Program-made: the position numbers and the translations under genes
Part shown: positions 17,056-24,550 of the stretch, piece after piece
Layout of the letters: each line of letters opens with the position of its first letter
Numbering within the stretch: the first letter of the stretch is position 1
Assembly: GCF_023721835.1 (NCBI RefSeq)
Contig: NZ_JAMKFE010000001.1
Location: 186,001 to 250,000 of the forward strand
Direction: 5' to 3'
Length of the DNA stretch: 64,000 bases
Source of the DNA: Caldimonas mangrovi
Lineage (GTDB): Bacteria > Pseudomonadota > Gammaproteobacteria > Burkholderiales > Burkholderiaceae_C
The notes under the pieces: generated by a model
The model's database searches: none
The model's input: the letters and a program-made list of their open reading frames with translations, nothing else
What the model was told of the DNA's origin: nothing

Positions 17056-17667
17056 ATGGACTACATCAAGGAAATCGAACGGATACAGCGCGAGCAGGAG
17101 CAGGCCATCCGCGCAGCGCAGGCAAAGGCCGAGCAGACGGCACGTGCGGCGCTGGCCGGTGGCACGACCGCGGCGGTCGCCGCGCCGGCGCCGGCCCGAC
17201 CCGCGTCGCGTGCAAAGCCGCCGTCGCGTTCTCCCGGCGAGGTCGAACATGCCGCCACCCGGGCCTTGTCGTCGACGCCGCCGGCGGTGCGTGCCTTTGC
17301 CGCCCGCGTGGCTCGCCGCGTGCTGCTGATTCCGGTTTTGGTCGCGCTCGCATTTGTCGTCGAGGGGGCAATGGGTGCGTGGGACGGCTACTACCTGCAC
17401 CCCGGCGAGCTGGTCGCGGTGGTGGTGCCGTTGCTGATCATCGCCGGCCTGCTGAAACTGCGGGCGCGCCTGGCGGACCCCCAGTCCTGGACCCGGGTGG
17501 CCACGGCGCCCGGCATGCAGGCCGCACAGGGCGTGATCGGCCGCTGGGTGGTGATCGTCATCGTGCTGATCATCGCGTCGGCAGTGCTCGAGGACGTCTT
17601 TCCCGGTGGCCTGCCGGTCGGCCAGTGGCTCGGGTGGCCGGCACCGCCGTCCTCGCCGGGCGTGTGA
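17056..17667 (+). CDS. Membrane protein with N-terminal coiled coil, unknown function
   Basis: A 203-residue protein. ATG at 17056 follows GGAGGGCGAG. Residues 1-40 form a likely coiled coil rich in Glu/Gln/Ala (IKEIERIQREQEQAIRAAQ), followed by a Pro/Ala-rich linker. Three hydrophobic helices follow at about 96-115, 123-141 and 165-188 (VVIVIVLIIASAVLEDVF). I do not recognise a family. Its TGA overlaps the next ATG (TGATG), so it is coupled to the RNA 2',3'-cyclic phosphodiesterase gene, although nothing suggests a shared function. Confidence 0.65.
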   Translation: MDYIKEIERIQREQEQAIRAAQAKAEQTARAALAGGTTAAVAAPAPARPASRAKPPSRSPGEVEHAATRALSSTPPAVRAFAARVARRVLLIPVLVALAFVVEGAMGAWDGYYLHPGELVAVVVPLLIIAGLLKLRARLADPQSWTRVATAPGMQAAQGVIGRWVVIVIVLIIASAVLEDVFPGGLPVGQWLGWPAPPSSPGV

Positions 17668-18206
17668 TGTCCGGTGTTTCGCCGCCGCCCGCGTCGCCTG
17701 CCCGGTTGTTCTTCGCGCTGTGGCCCGACGAGGCCGTGCGGCGCGAACTGGTGGCGATCCAGGACGCCTGGCAATGGCCGCGCAGCGCGCGGCGGGTGCC
17801 GCCCGGCCGCCTGCACCTGACACTGCACTTCCTGGCACAGGTGCCGGCCTTGCAGGTGGCGGCATTGATGCGGCAGGCAGACGTGCCGCTGGCGCCCTTC
17901 GAGCTGACGCTCGACGCCGCGGGCCTGTGGCCGGGCGGCGTGGCGTGGCTGAGGCCAAGCACGGCGCCTGCGGCTTTGCTCGACCTGCAGCGCCGCCTCG
18001 GTGCCGCGCTGCAGGCGTTCGGCTGCGAACTCGACACGCGTGCCTACGAGCCGCATGTCACGCTGGCGCGCGACGCACGCGCCGCGATGCCGCCTGCCGG
18101 CGTGCAGGTGCGCTGGCAGGTCGATGGCTACGCGCTGGTCGAGTCGCGTTTGGAACCACCCGGCGGGTACACGGTGCTGCGTCGCTACGGTGCGGGTCAG
18201 CCGTAG
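17667..18206 (+). CDS. thpR: RNA 2',3'-cyclic phosphodiesterase (2H family)
   Basis: A 179-residue member of the 2H phosphoesterase superfamily (old name: 2'-5' RNA ligase). Two HxTx catalytic motifs are present: HLTL at residues 50-53 and HVTL at 130-133. The opening RLFFALWPDEAVRREL and GVAWLRP are typical of bacterial ThpR. The enzyme hydrolyses 2',3'-cyclic phosphate RNA ends. Its ATG overlaps the stop of the preceding gene. It converges on the thioesterase gene with a 10-base overlap. Confidence 0.9.
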   Translation: MSGVSPPPASPARLFFALWPDEAVRRELVAIQDAWQWPRSARRVPPGRLHLTLHFLAQVPALQVAALMRQADVPLAPFELTLDAAGLWPGGVAWLRPSTAPAALLDLQRRLGAALQAFGCELDTRAYEPHVTLARDARAAMPPAGVQVRWQVDGYALVESRLEPPGGYTVLRRYGAGQP

Positions 18207-19024
18207 ACGGCCACCACCTGGTAGCCGTGCGCCGCGAGCCGCCCCCCGGGCGTCCATAGCCGGGTGGTTTCGTTGACGTAGCCGCCGGCGGCGGCCCGGG
18301 TGTCCTTGTCGATGCGCCAGAAGCCGCTGCAGTCGTCGTCGGTCGCGTCCGGCACCGCGAGTTCCAGCGCCCAGGTGACCGAGCTCGCCGGGCCGCGCTG
18401 TGCGAGCCGCGTCAGGGCCGGCGTCGGTGCCGCGTCGGCCAGCATCACGGCCAGCAGTTCGTGGGCGGCCGGTTGCGGGTCCTTCAACCGGACGTGGATG
18501 CGCGAGTGCCAGAAGTCGCCGCCGGTGAAGGGCGGCTGCCCTTCGGCCCAGCGGAAGTCGAGATGCTGCGTGAAGTTGGGTGTCACGCCGGGCAGGAAGG
18601 GAAGGGCCGGCAGATCGGCAGCACGGCGCTCGACCTCGGGCTGGGCAGGCTCCAGGGGCGGTAGCGCCGTGGTGCGTTGCACGCCGAACACCGCGAGCAG
18701 CACCGCGGCGGTCTGCCCCTGCTGCGTTGCCGTCGCCTGCAGCTGACGCAGATTGCGGCCCTCACGGAGCACCTGTACCGAGACATCCATCGTGCCCAGG
18801 CCGACCGGGCCGACGAAGCTGGTCTGCAGCGCCAGCAGCGCCACATGGCCGTCCCAGGCACTGCCTGCCACGTCGCGCATCGCCTGCACGGCGCACGCGG
18901 CGATCAGTCCCCCGAAGGTGGTGCGGCCTTGCAGCCAGTCGTCAGAAATATCGAAGCGGACAACGGCCTGATCGGGTGCAGTGCGCCGTGCGATCAGTTC
19001 GGAAAAAGGCGTTGTGGGGTTCAT
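18197..19024 (-). CDS. Acyl-CoA thioesterase family protein (double hot-dog, TesB-like)
   Basis: A 275-residue protein with the double hot-dog layout. The N-terminal domain contains the helix-capping segment LQGRTTFGGLIAACAVQAM and strands with VGLGTMDVSVQVLREGRNLRQLQATATQ. The C-terminal domain ends GGYVNETTRLWTPGGRLAAHGYQVVAVYG, the typical thioesterase terminus with the active-site region ADAAPTPAL. It likely hydrolyses acyl-CoA esters. ATG at 19024 is preferred over a TTG three codons earlier. Confidence 0.82.
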   Translation of the reverse strand: MNPTTPFSELIARRTAPDQAVVRFDISDDWLQGRTTFGGLIAACAVQAMRDVAGSAWDGHVALLALQTSFVGPVGLGTMDVSVQVLREGRNLRQLQATATQQGQTAAVLLAVFGVQRTTALPPLEPAQPEVERRAADLPALPFLPGVTPNFTQHLDFRWAEGQPPFTGGDFWHSRIHVRLKDPQPAAHELLAVMLADAAPTPALTRLAQRGPASSVTWALELAVPDATDDDCSGFWRIDKDTRAAAGGYVNETTRLWTPGGRLAAHGYQVVAVYG

Positions 19025-19084
19025 GCGGGACAAGCGAGCGGTCGTGGACCGGCCGATTGTGCCGGGCGCCGCTGTCAGGCGCTG

Positions 19085-19987
19085 TCACCTGCGTACCGGC
19101 TGTTCCTCCTCGCGGTCGTACTGGTAGGGCGACAACTTGGCGCCGCAGTGCCGGCAGTAGTTGGCGTCGGCGGCCTGGTCCTCGGTGAGGCAGGCGTGGC
19201 AGGTGCGCGTCGTCACCGGGCGCCGCCGCATCGACGTCATCTCGGCAGTCACGATGCCGGTCGGCACCGCCAGCGTGCCCCAGCCGAGCAGCATCATCAG
19301 CGAGGCGATGAAGCGACCGGCGTTCGTCTGTGGCGTGATGTCGCCGAAGCCGACGGTGGTGAGCGTCGTGATGGCCCAGTAGACCGAGGTCGGAATGTTG
19401 GCGTAGCCGTGCTCTGGCCCCTCGACCACGTACATCAGCGTGCCGAGCACCAGCACCACCATCAGCACGAAGCTCAGGAAGATTAGGATCTTGCGCCGGC
19501 TGTTGGCGAGCGCCCGCGACAGCAGGCGGTACTCGATCGCGTATTCCGTCAGCTTGAACACGCGGAAGATGCGCAGCAGCCGCAGGATACGCACGTCCAT
19601 CAGCAGGTGCAGCTCGGGCACGAGTGCTGCCAGATAGGCCGGCAGGATCGCGAGCAGATCAATCACGCCGAAGAAGCTGCGCGCGTAGCGCCATGGGCGG
19701 CGCACGCAGACGAGCCGGGCTATGTACTCGATCGTGAACAGCAGCGTGAAACACCATTCGAGCACGTCGAACCAGCGGCCGTGGCGCTGGTGCAAAGCCT
19801 CGACGCTGTCCAGCATGACCACCGCGACGCTCAGCAGGATGGCGGCGATGAGGACCACGTCGAACAGCTTGCCGGCGCGGGTGTCGGCTTCGAAGATGAT
19901 GGTGTAGAGCCTGAGCCGCCAGCCTTGGAGCGGCTTGCCGAACTGCTCGGCGTCGGACGGGATGGGAGAGGCCGTATCGGTCGTCAT
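19085..19987 (-). CDS. Voltage-gated-type potassium channel with C-terminal zinc ribbon
   Basis: A 300-residue six-helix ion channel. Helices S1-S3 lie between about residues 41 and 122. S4 carries R133, R136, R139, R142 and K145 at every third position, the voltage-sensor pattern. The pore loop has the K+ filter TVGFGD at 211-216, between S5 (ILIFLSFVLMVVLVLGTLM) and S6 (FIASLMMLLGWGTLAVPTGIVTAEM). Unusually, the cytoplasmic tail holds a four-Cys ribbon, CHAC at 263-266 and CRHC at 278-281, ending CGAKL. The channel is probably tetrameric and K+-selective; the ribbon may mediate assembly or metal sensing. Confidence 0.88.
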   Translation of the reverse strand: MTTDTASPIPSDAEQFGKPLQGWRLRLYTIIFEADTRAGKLFDVVLIAAILLSVAVVMLDSVEALHQRHGRWFDVLEWCFTLLFTIEYIARLVCVRRPWRYARSFFGVIDLLAILPAYLAALVPELHLLMDVRILRLLRIFRVFKLTEYAIEYRLLSRALANSRRKILIFLSFVLMVVLVLGTLMYVVEGPEHGYANIPTSVYWAITTLTTVGFGDITPQTNAGRFIASLMMLLGWGTLAVPTGIVTAEMTSMRRRPVTTRTCHACLTEDQAADANYCRHCGAKLSPYQYDREEEQPVRR

Positions 19988-20042
19988 GCGAGGGGCGGCG
20001 GGCCGGCGCGTCGACGGCCCGCGTCTGGGATTGGCGTGCGGC

Positions 20043-20450
20043 TCAGCCGAGATCGTGACGGTCCACCGAGATCGGACCCGGGCCGAAGGCGGCCACGAAC
20101 AGCAACCCGCCAGTGATCGCCAGATTCTTGTAGAAAGCGATGCTCTGTGCCATCTGCTCGGCCGGTGGCAGGGCCCAGAAGTTGTGGAAGAACATGGCAG
20201 CCAGCAACGCGAACACCGCGAGCACCAGCGCTGCCCAGCGCGCTTTCAGGCCCAGCAACAGCGCCAGCCCGGCCACGACCTCCACCGCGATGGTGCCTCC
20301 AGCCAGCACCGGCGGCAACGGCAGCCCCTTCGAGGCGATGTAGCCGACGGTGCCGTCGAAGTTGCTGATCTTGCTGAATCCCGACGGCACGAACATCAGT
20401 GCCAGCAGCACCCGGCCCATCAGCGGGCCGAATTTTTCGATGAAGCCCAT
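20043..20450 (-). CDS. DoxX family membrane protein
   Basis: A 135-residue four-helix membrane protein. ATG at 20450 follows CCGGAGGAACCAGAC. The family pattern is clear: GRVLLALMFVPSGFSKISNF, LAGGTIAVEVVAGLALLLGLKARWAALVLAVFALLAAMFFHNFW and a last helix LAITGGLLFVAAFGPGPIS. DoxX proteins are widespread, often linked to redox or thiol stress, and without a settled activity. The gene stands alone between the channel and the oxidoreductase. Confidence 0.88.
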   Translation of the reverse strand: MGFIEKFGPLMGRVLLALMFVPSGFSKISNFDGTVGYIASKGLPLPPVLAGGTIAVEVVAGLALLLGLKARWAALVLAVFALLAAMFFHNFWALPPAEQMAQSIAFYKNLAITGGLLFVAAFGPGPISVDRHDLG

Positions 20451-20531
20451 GTCTGGTTCCTCCGGTCGGTGGCGACGCCACGGCGGCGCGCGCTGGGCCT
20501 AGCATAGAAGCGTCGTCCCGTGCGCGCAACG

Positions 20532-21602
20532 TCAATGCGCCAATCTGGGCACCGGCAGTTCGTGGCGTGCGGCATGGCTGTGCAGCCCGGCTTCGATCAG
20601 GGCCATCACCTGCATGGCTTGCGCGGCCGGCACCGGGTTGGGCGTGCCGTGCAGGATCGCGTCTCGCACCGCGGCGTAGTAGGCAAGGTAGTTGCCTGGC
20701 AGCGTGGGGCGTTGCTGCGCCGCCTCGACGGTCGACTCCGGGAGGGTCAGCAATCCGTCAAGGGGGTCGTGGCCCCAGTCGCCCAGGACGTCCAGTTGCG
20801 GGCGCGCGCCGGCCTTGAGGCGATCCTCCTGCGGGTCGAGCCCATGCTTGACAAAACTTCCACGCGTGCCGTGCACGGTGAAGCGCGGTCCGACCGCCGG
20901 CACCAGCGCGCTCGCGTGCAGGATCACGCGCAGCCCTTCGTGCAGTCCGCCATAGCGCAGCTGTGCGTGGAAGTAGTCGTCCGCCAGCGCGCCGTCGCGT
21001 TGCAGTGCGAGGTCGAGCCAGATCGCCTCGGGCAGCCCGAACAGCTGCAGCGCCTGGTCCAGCAGGTGCGGCCCCAGGTCGTACCACAGCCCGCCGCCGC
21101 CGGCGGCCCGCTCGCGCCAGCGGGCGCGCACCTGCGGCCGGTAGCGATCGAAGTGCGATTCGAAATGCACGACACGCCCCAGCAGTCCCGAGCCGAGCAG
21201 GCCTTGCAGGGTCAGGAAGTCCGCGTCCCAGCGACGGTTGTGAAACACCGACAGCACGCAACCTTTTGTGCGCGCCAGCGCCTCCAGCTCCTGCGCCTCC
21301 ACCAGCGTCACGGTGAAAGGCTTGTCGACAACCACATGCTTGCCGGCCAGCAACGCGGCCTTCGCCAGCGCATGGTGCGTGTCGTTCGGTGTCGGCACGA
21401 CCACCAGATCGATGTCATGGCGCGCGACCAGCGCCTGGGCATCGGGTTCGACCGGCAACGCGGGCCAGTCGGCGTGCACCTTGGCGGCGTCGCTGCTCGA
21501 GACGGCAACGAGTTGCAGTCCCGGCACGCCGGCGATCAGCGGGGCGTGGAAAGTTTTGCTGGCATAGCCGTAGCCGATCAGGCCGACGCGAAGGACGCTC
21601 AT
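20532..21602 (-). CDS. Gfo/Idh/MocA family NAD(P)-dependent oxidoreductase
   Basis: A 356-residue protein. The N-terminal Rossmann domain opens RVGLIGYGYASKTFHAPLI. The family signature VDKPFTVTLVEAQELEALA (the EKP-like motif, here DKP) lies near residue 95, and the C-terminal domain holds the substrate site (WRERAAGGGGLWYDLGPHLLDQALQLFG, with the conserved His). It resembles the YdgJ/YhhX group. Such enzymes oxidise or reduce sugars and related polyols; the substrate is unknown. It starts at ATG 21602. Confidence 0.9.
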   Translation of the reverse strand: MSVLRVGLIGYGYASKTFHAPLIAGVPGLQLVAVSSSDAAKVHADWPALPVEPDAQALVARHDIDLVVVPTPNDTHHALAKAALLAGKHVVVDKPFTVTLVEAQELEALARTKGCVLSVFHNRRWDADFLTLQGLLGSGLLGRVVHFESHFDRYRPQVRARWRERAAGGGGLWYDLGPHLLDQALQLFGLPEAIWLDLALQRDGALADDYFHAQLRYGGLHEGLRVILHASALVPAVGPRFTVHGTRGSFVKHGLDPQEDRLKAGARPQLDVLGDWGHDPLDGLLTLPESTVEAAQQRPTLPGNYLAYYAAVRDAILHGTPNPVPAAQAMQVMALIEAGLHSHAARHELPVPRLAH

Positions 21603-21634
21603 GACGTGTGGCGGGCGGTTGGGGCAGCCGAAGC

Positions 21635-22198
21635 TTAACCCGCAGCCGCCCGATAGCGGTCGAAGCGCGGCCGGGCCAGCGCCACCAGCATCGCGACGCC
21701 GGTGTAGAGGCCGACCAGCTGCGTGATTTCGATCAGGGTCGCGTCGTCGAAGTGGCGCCGCGCCTGCTCGAACGCCTCGTCACTGACATCCAGCCGCTGC
21801 ACCAGCCCGTCGACGAGCGCGGCGACGGCGCGTTCTGCCGGCGACCACAACGTCTCGTTCAGCGCGGTTTGGCGCAGGTCGTCGATCTGTTGTGGAGTCA
21901 GTCCCGTGCGCTGCGAGATCGTTTGCTCGTGCAGGCTGAACTCATAGGCGTTGCGGCTGGCGGTGCAAGTGCGCAGGATCACCAGTTCGCGCAGTGCCGG
22001 TGCCAGCGCACCGCGGTCGAGCAGCCCGGTGGGGCCGAGCAGACCGCTGTCGACCAGGTGCTCGAACAGGCCTTCGTTGCGTGCGACGGTCAGGAAGATC
22101 TGCGGCGCAGGCATGCCTTGGGGCAACAGGCGGCGCAGCCGGTCGGCGATGCCGGCAGGCAGCGGGGCGGACAAGGGGTCGATGCGAGGGGTGGTCAT
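21635..22198 (-). CDS. Carboxymuconolactone decarboxylase family protein
   Basis: A 187-residue all-helical protein of the CMD/AhpD superfamily. The core motif is ALRELVILRTCTASRNAYEFSLHEQTISQRTGLT, with the conserved Glu, Cys and His, followed by AERAVAALVDGLV and LIEITQLVGLYTGVAMLVALARPRF. AhpD-like members act in peroxide reduction and others in aromatic degradation; this sequence has a single Cys in the motif and no CxxC, so a peroxidase role is doubtful. It starts at ATG 22198 and is divergent from an HxlR regulator, with paired operators between them, so it is probably that regulator's target. Confidence 0.8.
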   Translation of the reverse strand: MTTPRIDPLSAPLPAGIADRLRRLLPQGMPAPQIFLTVARNEGLFEHLVDSGLLGPTGLLDRGALAPALRELVILRTCTASRNAYEFSLHEQTISQRTGLTPQQIDDLRQTALNETLWSPAERAVAALVDGLVQRLDVSDEAFEQARRHFDDATLIEITQLVGLYTGVAMLVALARPRFDRYRAAAG

Positions 22199-22217
22199 GA
22201 GGGGTTCCTGTCGTAAA

Positions 22218-22234
22218 GCTACTAAATCAGTAGC
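22218..22234. promoter_or_regulatory. Candidate HxlR operator, site 1
   Basis: Inverted repeat GCTAC-N7-GTAGC (GCTACTAAATCAGTAGC). It lies 20 bases upstream of the decarboxylase-family start at 22198. The same arms and the same 7-base spacing recur at 22256-22272, 38 bases away centre to centre. Confidence 0.65.
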
Positions 22235-22255
22235 GTTTGCAGCATAGCAGCGATC

Positions 22256-22272
22256 GCTACAAAATGCGTAGC
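22256..22272. promoter_or_regulatory. Candidate HxlR operator, site 2
   Basis: Inverted repeat GCTAC-N7-GTAGC (GCTACAAAATGCGTAGC), identical in arms and spacing to site 1. It lies 20 bases upstream of the hxlR-type ATG at 22293. The two sites flank the short divergent promoter region symmetrically, each 20 bases from a start codon. Confidence 0.65.
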
Positions 22273-22292
22273 AACCGGAGGTCAACCGAATC

Positions 22293-22640
22293 ATGAGCAA
22301 ACTTCCCCGCGCTCAGGCGCCATTCGCCAAGCAGGCGATCAACGCCGCCATCGACCTGTTCCACCGGCGTTGGGTGCTGCGCATCCTGTGGGAGCTGCGC
22401 GGCGAGCCGCTGACCTTTCGTGCGCTGCAGGAGGCCTGCAGCGAAGTCTCGCCGACCGTGCTGAATCAGCGGCTGAAGGAACTGCGCGAGGCTCAACTCG
22501 TCGACCACCTGAGCGGGCAGGGTTACGCGCTCAGCGCGCAGGGCCGCATGCTGCTGGTGGCGATGGAGCCGATGATGGCGTGGGCCGTGCAGTGGTGGCG
22601 CGAGCGGGTCCAGCGTCCCTCAAGTCCCTTGCGGGAATGA
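22293..22640 (+). CDS. HxlR-family winged-helix transcriptional regulator
   Basis: A 115-residue one-domain MarR/HxlR-type regulator. ATG at 22293 follows CCGGAGGTCAACCGAATC. The winged helix covers almost the whole chain: KQAINAAIDLFHRRWVLRILWELRGEPLTFRALQEACSEVSPTVLNQRLKELREAQLV and the wing GYALSAQGRMLL. The usual N-terminal sensing Cys of HxlR proteins is missing (the only Cys is in the recognition region, EACSEVS). It is divergent from the carboxymuconolactone decarboxylase-family gene, with symmetrical operator copies between the two. Confidence 0.88.
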   Translation: MSKLPRAQAPFAKQAINAAIDLFHRRWVLRILWELRGEPLTFRALQEACSEVSPTVLNQRLKELREAQLVDHLSGQGYALSAQGRMLLVAMEPMMAWAVQWWRERVQRPSSPLRE

Positions 22641-22773
22641 AAGCGATGGCGCGTTTGCCGGGGCCAGGCGCAAACCATGGCGAGACCGGGTGGTATCGCG
22701 AGGATTTGCAACGACCCCCGGCGCGCGAAGACGCGCTTTCACGCAGGATTGGGAGGCGCTGTACTCGACTTGA

Positions 22774-23460
22774 TCACTGCAGCGCGTGCAGCACCAGGCG
22801 CGCCACTTCGGCCGACGACTGCGGGTTCTGTCCGGTGATCAACTGACCGTCGCGCACCGCGAACGGTTGCCAGTTCGCAGCTTTCTCGAAGTGCGCCCCC
22901 AGCTCGCGCAGGCGGCTCTCGAGCGTGAAGGGCACGCTGTCCATCTGCCCGGCGGCGCGTTCCTCGTCGTCGGTGAACGCATTGACGCGCTTGCCGGCCA
23001 CGAGCGGCTGCCCGTCGGGCCGCCGGGCGCTCACCAGGCCGGCCGGCCCGTGGCAGACCGCCGCGACCACCTTGCCGGCCGCATAGGCGCTTTCGACAGC
23101 GCGCGTCACGCCGACGTCGCCCGGCAGGTCCCACATGGTGCCGTGGCCGCCAGGGAAGAACACCGCGTCGAAGCCGCTGGCGTCGAGTTCGCTCACGCGC
23201 CGCGTTGCTTTCACCTTGCGTTGCACGGTTTCGTCGGCCAGGAAGCGCTCGACGACGGCGTCGTTCTCGCCGCGTGGCTTGAGGCTGCCCGGATCGATCG
23301 GCGCGGCGCCGCCTTTGGGGGACGCGATCTCGACCTCGTGGCCGGCGTCGACGAATGCGAAATACGGTGCGGCCAGTTCCTCGGCCCACAGGCCGGTGGG
23401 TCGGGCCGTCTCGCCCATGCGGTCGTTGGACGTGACGATGATCAGGATGCGTCGGGTCAT
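22774..23460 (-). CDS. DJ-1/PfpI superfamily protein (Hsp31-like, class I glutamine amidotransferase fold)
   Basis: A 228-residue protein. It opens RRILIIVTSNDRMGET. The nucleophile elbow is AAVCHGPAGLV with the conserved Cys and adjacent His, and DAVFFPGGHGTMWDLP and ASPKGGAAPIDPGSLK are typical of the larger Hsp31-like branch rather than the short DJ-1 branch. Members act as glyoxalases or in protein quality control. ATG at 23460 follows AGGAGCCCTTC. It is divergent from a LysR regulator, which is a likely controller. Confidence 0.87.
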   Translation of the reverse strand: MTRRILIIVTSNDRMGETARPTGLWAEELAAPYFAFVDAGHEVEIASPKGGAAPIDPGSLKPRGENDAVVERFLADETVQRKVKATRRVSELDASGFDAVFFPGGHGTMWDLPGDVGVTRAVESAYAAGKVVAAVCHGPAGLVSARRPDGQPLVAGKRVNAFTDDEERAAGQMDSVPFTLESRLRELGAHFEKAANWQPFAVRDGQLITGQNPQSSAEVARLVLHALQ

Positions 23461-23591
23461 GAAGGGCTCCTTGCTGTGAGATCGAATGTCCGCGGGGGCA
23501 AATCCCGTGCGGGCGACCCATGGACTGTAGGAGACCCACGGCATGCCATAAAGTCCTGCCACGGCACTTCATCAATTACACGTTGTTATCA

Positions 23592-24515
23592 ATGACCCGT
23601 AGCTTCGACCCGATCCAGCTCGGTAGCATCGAAATCTTCTGCAAGGCGGCCGAGCTCGGCGGTTTCACGCCGGCCGCCGAGGCGCTTGGCCTGACGCCGC
23701 CGGCGGTCAGCCGGTCGGTCCAGCGCCTCGAAGCCCGCCTCGGCGTGCGGTTGTTTGCCCGCACCACCCGCCGCGTCAGGCTGACCGACGACGGCAGGCT
23801 CTACTACGAGCAATGTCGGCAGGCCCTGGCGCAGATCGAGGAGGCCCAGCGTGCGCTGTCGGGGCAGCGCGGCGAAGTGCGCGGCACGCTGCGCGTCAGC
23901 GTGCCGTCCACCTACGGTCACCACCGGCTGCTGCCGCGGCTGCCGCTGTTCCTGCAGCGCCATCCCGAGGTGTCGGTCGACGTGCAGATCGCCAACCGCA
24001 ACGTCGATTTCATCGAGGAGGGCTATGACGTGGCCATTCGGCGCGGCGAGCCGCAGGACACACGCCTGGTCGCACGGCTGCTGGAGCATGCCACGCTGGG
24101 GGTGTTCGCATCGCCCGACTACCTGCGGCGCCACGGCACGCCGGGCACGCTCGACGACCTGGACCGGCACCTGTGCATCCAGTTCGTGCTGCCGAGCACC
24201 GGCCGGGCGTTGCCGTGGTACTTCCGCGATGGCGGGCAGGACGTCGAGCGCCGCGTTGCCAGCCGGCTGTGCTGCCTCGAGGATGTGGTCGGCTGCCTGA
24301 ACCTCGCCCGTTCGGGCGGCGGGCTCGCGCAGGGCTATCACTTCGTTGCGGCCACCGACCTGGCGCGGGGCGCGCTGCTCGAGGTGCTGCAAGGCCACGG
24401 CGGGCGCAGCTGGCCCTTCTATGCGCTTTATCCACAGCACCGGCATCTTTCTGCACGGGTGCGGGCTTTTGTCGATTTCCTGCTCGAGGACGTGGCCGCA
24501 GCAGGCAGACGCTAG
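23592..24515 (+). CDS. LysR-family transcriptional regulator
   Basis: A 307-residue LTTR. The N-terminal helix-turn-helix reads SIEIFCKAAELGGFTPAAEALGLTPPAVSRSVQRLEARLGVRLFARTTRRVRLTDDG, followed by the periplasmic-binding-like effector domain (GTLRVSVPSTYGHHRLLPRLPLFLQRHPEV). The length and features match the CrgA/DsdC-type group common in Burkholderiales. ATG at 23592 has an AT-rich upstream stretch (about 23568-23591) that probably contains the promoter. It is divergent from the DJ-1/PfpI gene, its most likely target. Confidence 0.92.
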   Translation: MTRSFDPIQLGSIEIFCKAAELGGFTPAAEALGLTPPAVSRSVQRLEARLGVRLFARTTRRVRLTDDGRLYYEQCRQALAQIEEAQRALSGQRGEVRGTLRVSVPSTYGHHRLLPRLPLFLQRHPEVSVDVQIANRNVDFIEEGYDVAIRRGEPQDTRLVARLLEHATLGVFASPDYLRRHGTPGTLDDLDRHLCIQFVLPSTGRALPWYFRDGGQDVERRVASRLCCLEDVVGCLNLARSGGGLAQGYHFVAATDLARGALLEVLQGHGGRSWPFYALYPQHRHLSARVRAFVDFLLEDVAAAGRR

Positions 24516-24550
24516 CACGGGCACACTGCAGGCATTGCCACAGCAGGGAT

